Shown in pieces: positions 4,766 to 5,949 of a DNA stretch of 5,949 bases (positions are counted from its first letter, which is position 1; the number at the start of each line of letters is the position of its first letter). The DNA is taken from positions 1-5,949 of the forward strand of contig JAGQSI010000122.1 in the NCBI GenBank assembly GCA_020439605.1, written 5' to 3'. The stretch comes from Acidimicrobiales bacterium. Its GTDB lineage: Bacteria; Actinomycetota; Acidimicrobiia; Acidimicrobiales; Iamiaceae. Below the pieces are notes generated by a model. The model was given only the letters and a program-made list of their open reading frames with translations. It was not told the DNA's origin and made no database searches. The position numbers and the translations under genes were made by a program.

Positions 4766-5949
4766 TTATTGGACTGAACCACCGTGCGGTGCCGCTCGAC
4801 CTGTTCGAGCGCGTCCATCTTCATGGTCGTCGGTTGTCCAAAGCTCTCTATGACCTGAAATCTCGAGACAACGTCAATGAAGTTGTCATCGTCTCAACCT
4901 GTAATCGCCATGAGGTCTATCTGTCGGTAGAACGTATTCACGCTGCCTTTGGCGAGGTTCGTGATTCGATTTCCAACATGAGCGGCCTCGACCCCGACGA
5001 GATCGCCGATCACCTGCAGGTCCGCTATGGAGACGAGGCGATACGCCATCTGCTCTCGGTGTCGTGTGGGCTCGACTCTGCTGTGCTCGGAGAATCCGAG
5101 GTGCTGGGACAGGTGCGCAGGGCGTGGAAACATGCGTGTGCCGAGAGTGCCTGTGGACCAGAGCTTGATCTGATATTTCGCCATAGCGTCGAGACCGGCA
5201 AGAGAGCGCGCACAGAAACTCAGATCGCCAGAGGGACCGCATCGATCTCGCACGCGGCAGTGGAGATGGCCGGCAAGTACATCGGATCCATAGCGGACAA
5301 ACGGGTTCTTGTGATCGGTGCTGGAGAGATGGCCGAAGGTATGGCCAACTCGCTGCGCTTGGCCGGCAGTTCTCAGACTCTCGTGGCCAACAGGACCAGG
5401 GACCACGCGGTGGACCTTGCGGGACGTATCCGCGGTGAGGTCGTGGAGTTCTCACAACTGCCTGAGGCGCTGGTCCACGTTGATCTGGTCCTCGCCAGCA
5501 CCGGAGCGCCAGATCATCTGCTCGATGGTGACGAAGTCGACAAGATCATGACCCGCAGACAGGGTCGCCCTTTGCTCATAGTGGACGTCGCGGTCCCTCG
5601 AGATATTGATCCCAGCGCAGGGTCTATCGCTGGGGTAACCCTGTTGAACATCGATGACCTCCGCCGCTTCGCCCAAAGCGGAGTAGACGCCAGACACAAC
5701 GAGGTTGCCAAGGTACAAACGATCCTCGATGAGGAAGTCGCAAGAGTTCTGGCGGCTAGTTCTGCGCGAGGAGCAGCACCCCTGTTGCGAGCCTTGAGGG
5801 GCCACGCCGAGGAGTTGAGGGCCGCAGAGCTAGAGCGATATGAGTCTCGCCTCTCAACGTTGGACGCAGATCAGAAAGAGGCAGTGCAAGCCCTAACCAA
5901 GGCATTGGTTGCGAAGCTGCTTCATCAACCCACGGTTGCAATACGTGAA
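4753..5949 (+). CDS. hemA: Glutamyl-tRNA reductase HemA (3' end beyond the window)
   Basis: Glutamyl-tRNA reductase performs the NADPH-dependent reduction of glutamyl-tRNA(Glu) to glutamate-1-semialdehyde, the first committed step of C5-pathway tetrapyrrole synthesis. The reading frame is open for 399 codons with no stop, so the C-terminus is cut by the window edge; the family is usually about 420-450 residues long. VIGLNHRAVPLDLFERV (5-21) and VSTCNRHEVYL (47-57) hold the nucleophile Cys50. His99 in RHLLSVSCGLDSAVLGESEVLGQV (98-121) occupies the known active-site position. The NADPH domain has VLVIGAGEMAEGMA (185-198), NRT (214-216) and DVAVPRDIDP (279-288). The helical dimerisation domain runs from about 310 and reaches LLHQPTVAIRE. 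GTG 4753 is chosen because the conserved N-terminus starts there. It overlaps the upstream gene by 13 bases, pointing to a shared transcript with the siroheme-type dehydrogenase. Regulation by Rex through read-through is possible. Confidence 0.96.
   Translation, partial: MSVVVIGLNHRAVPLDLFERVHLHGRRLSKALYDLKSRDNVNEVVIVSTCNRHEVYLSVERIHAAFGEVRDSISNMSGLDPDEIADHLQVRYGDEAIRHLLSVSCGLDSAVLGESEVLGQVRRAWKHACAESACGPELDLIFRHSVETGKRARTETQIARGTASISHAAVEMAGKYIGSIADKRVLVIGAGEMAEGMANSLRLAGSSQTLVANRTRDHAVDLAGRIRGEVVEFSQLPEALVHVDLVLASTGAPDHLLDGDEVDKIMTRRQGRPLLIVDVAVPRDIDPSAGSIAGVTLLNIDDLRRFAQSGVDARHNEVAKVQTILDEEVARVLAASSARGAAPLLRALRGHAEELRAAELERYESRLSTLDADQKEAVQALTKALVAKLLHQPTVAIRE

Noticed and set aside
4886..5455. 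Two long minus-strand open frames (up to 189 codons) inside hemA
   Set aside because: hemA is unambiguous on the plus strand. These frames are rich in Arg, Pro and Ser with no motif, as expected for antisense shadows in GC-rich DNA.

Overview
The window looks like ordinary chromosomal DNA of a high-to-medium GC actinobacterium. GC is in the high fifties by eye, GTG starts are common, and several genes lack a clear Shine-Dalgarno. The linkage of rex with hemA is known from Streptomyces (rex-hemACD) and other Actinobacteria. An Acidimicrobiia-like lineage is my best guess from the protein styles, but that is inference. I see no mobile element, CRISPR array, tRNA or rRNA.

Layout. Positions 1-1185 (minus strand) hold the two-gene core of an ABC-2 type exporter: an ATPase at 208-1185 followed by a permease that overlaps it by ATGA and runs off the left edge. 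A divergent gap of about 90 bases separates this from a plus-strand FadD-like acyl-CoA ligase (1275-2765). The ligase gene ends in a strong inverted repeat that overlaps its stop codon and looks like a terminator.

The rest of the window is a plus-strand redox/tetrapyrrole cluster. It consists of rex (2850-3494), a DUF1269 glycine-rich membrane protein (3552-4133), a precorrin-2 dehydrogenase (siroheme synthase)-type protein (4133-4765) and hemA, glutamyl-tRNA reductase (4753 to the right edge, C-terminus missing). The last three genes overlap one another and are probably translated as a unit. A site closely resembling the Rex operator lies over the putative rex promoter, suggesting NADH/NAD+-controlled autoregulation that may extend to the tetrapyrrole genes.

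The most notable points are three. The Rex operator has one perfect half-site. A DUF1269 gene is inserted in the tetrapyrrole cluster. The siroheme-type dehydrogenase keeps its NAD-binding motif, but the residue aligned with the catalytic aspartate of CysG is serine and other conserved pocket residues have also changed. I do not see a wholly new multi-gene system here.
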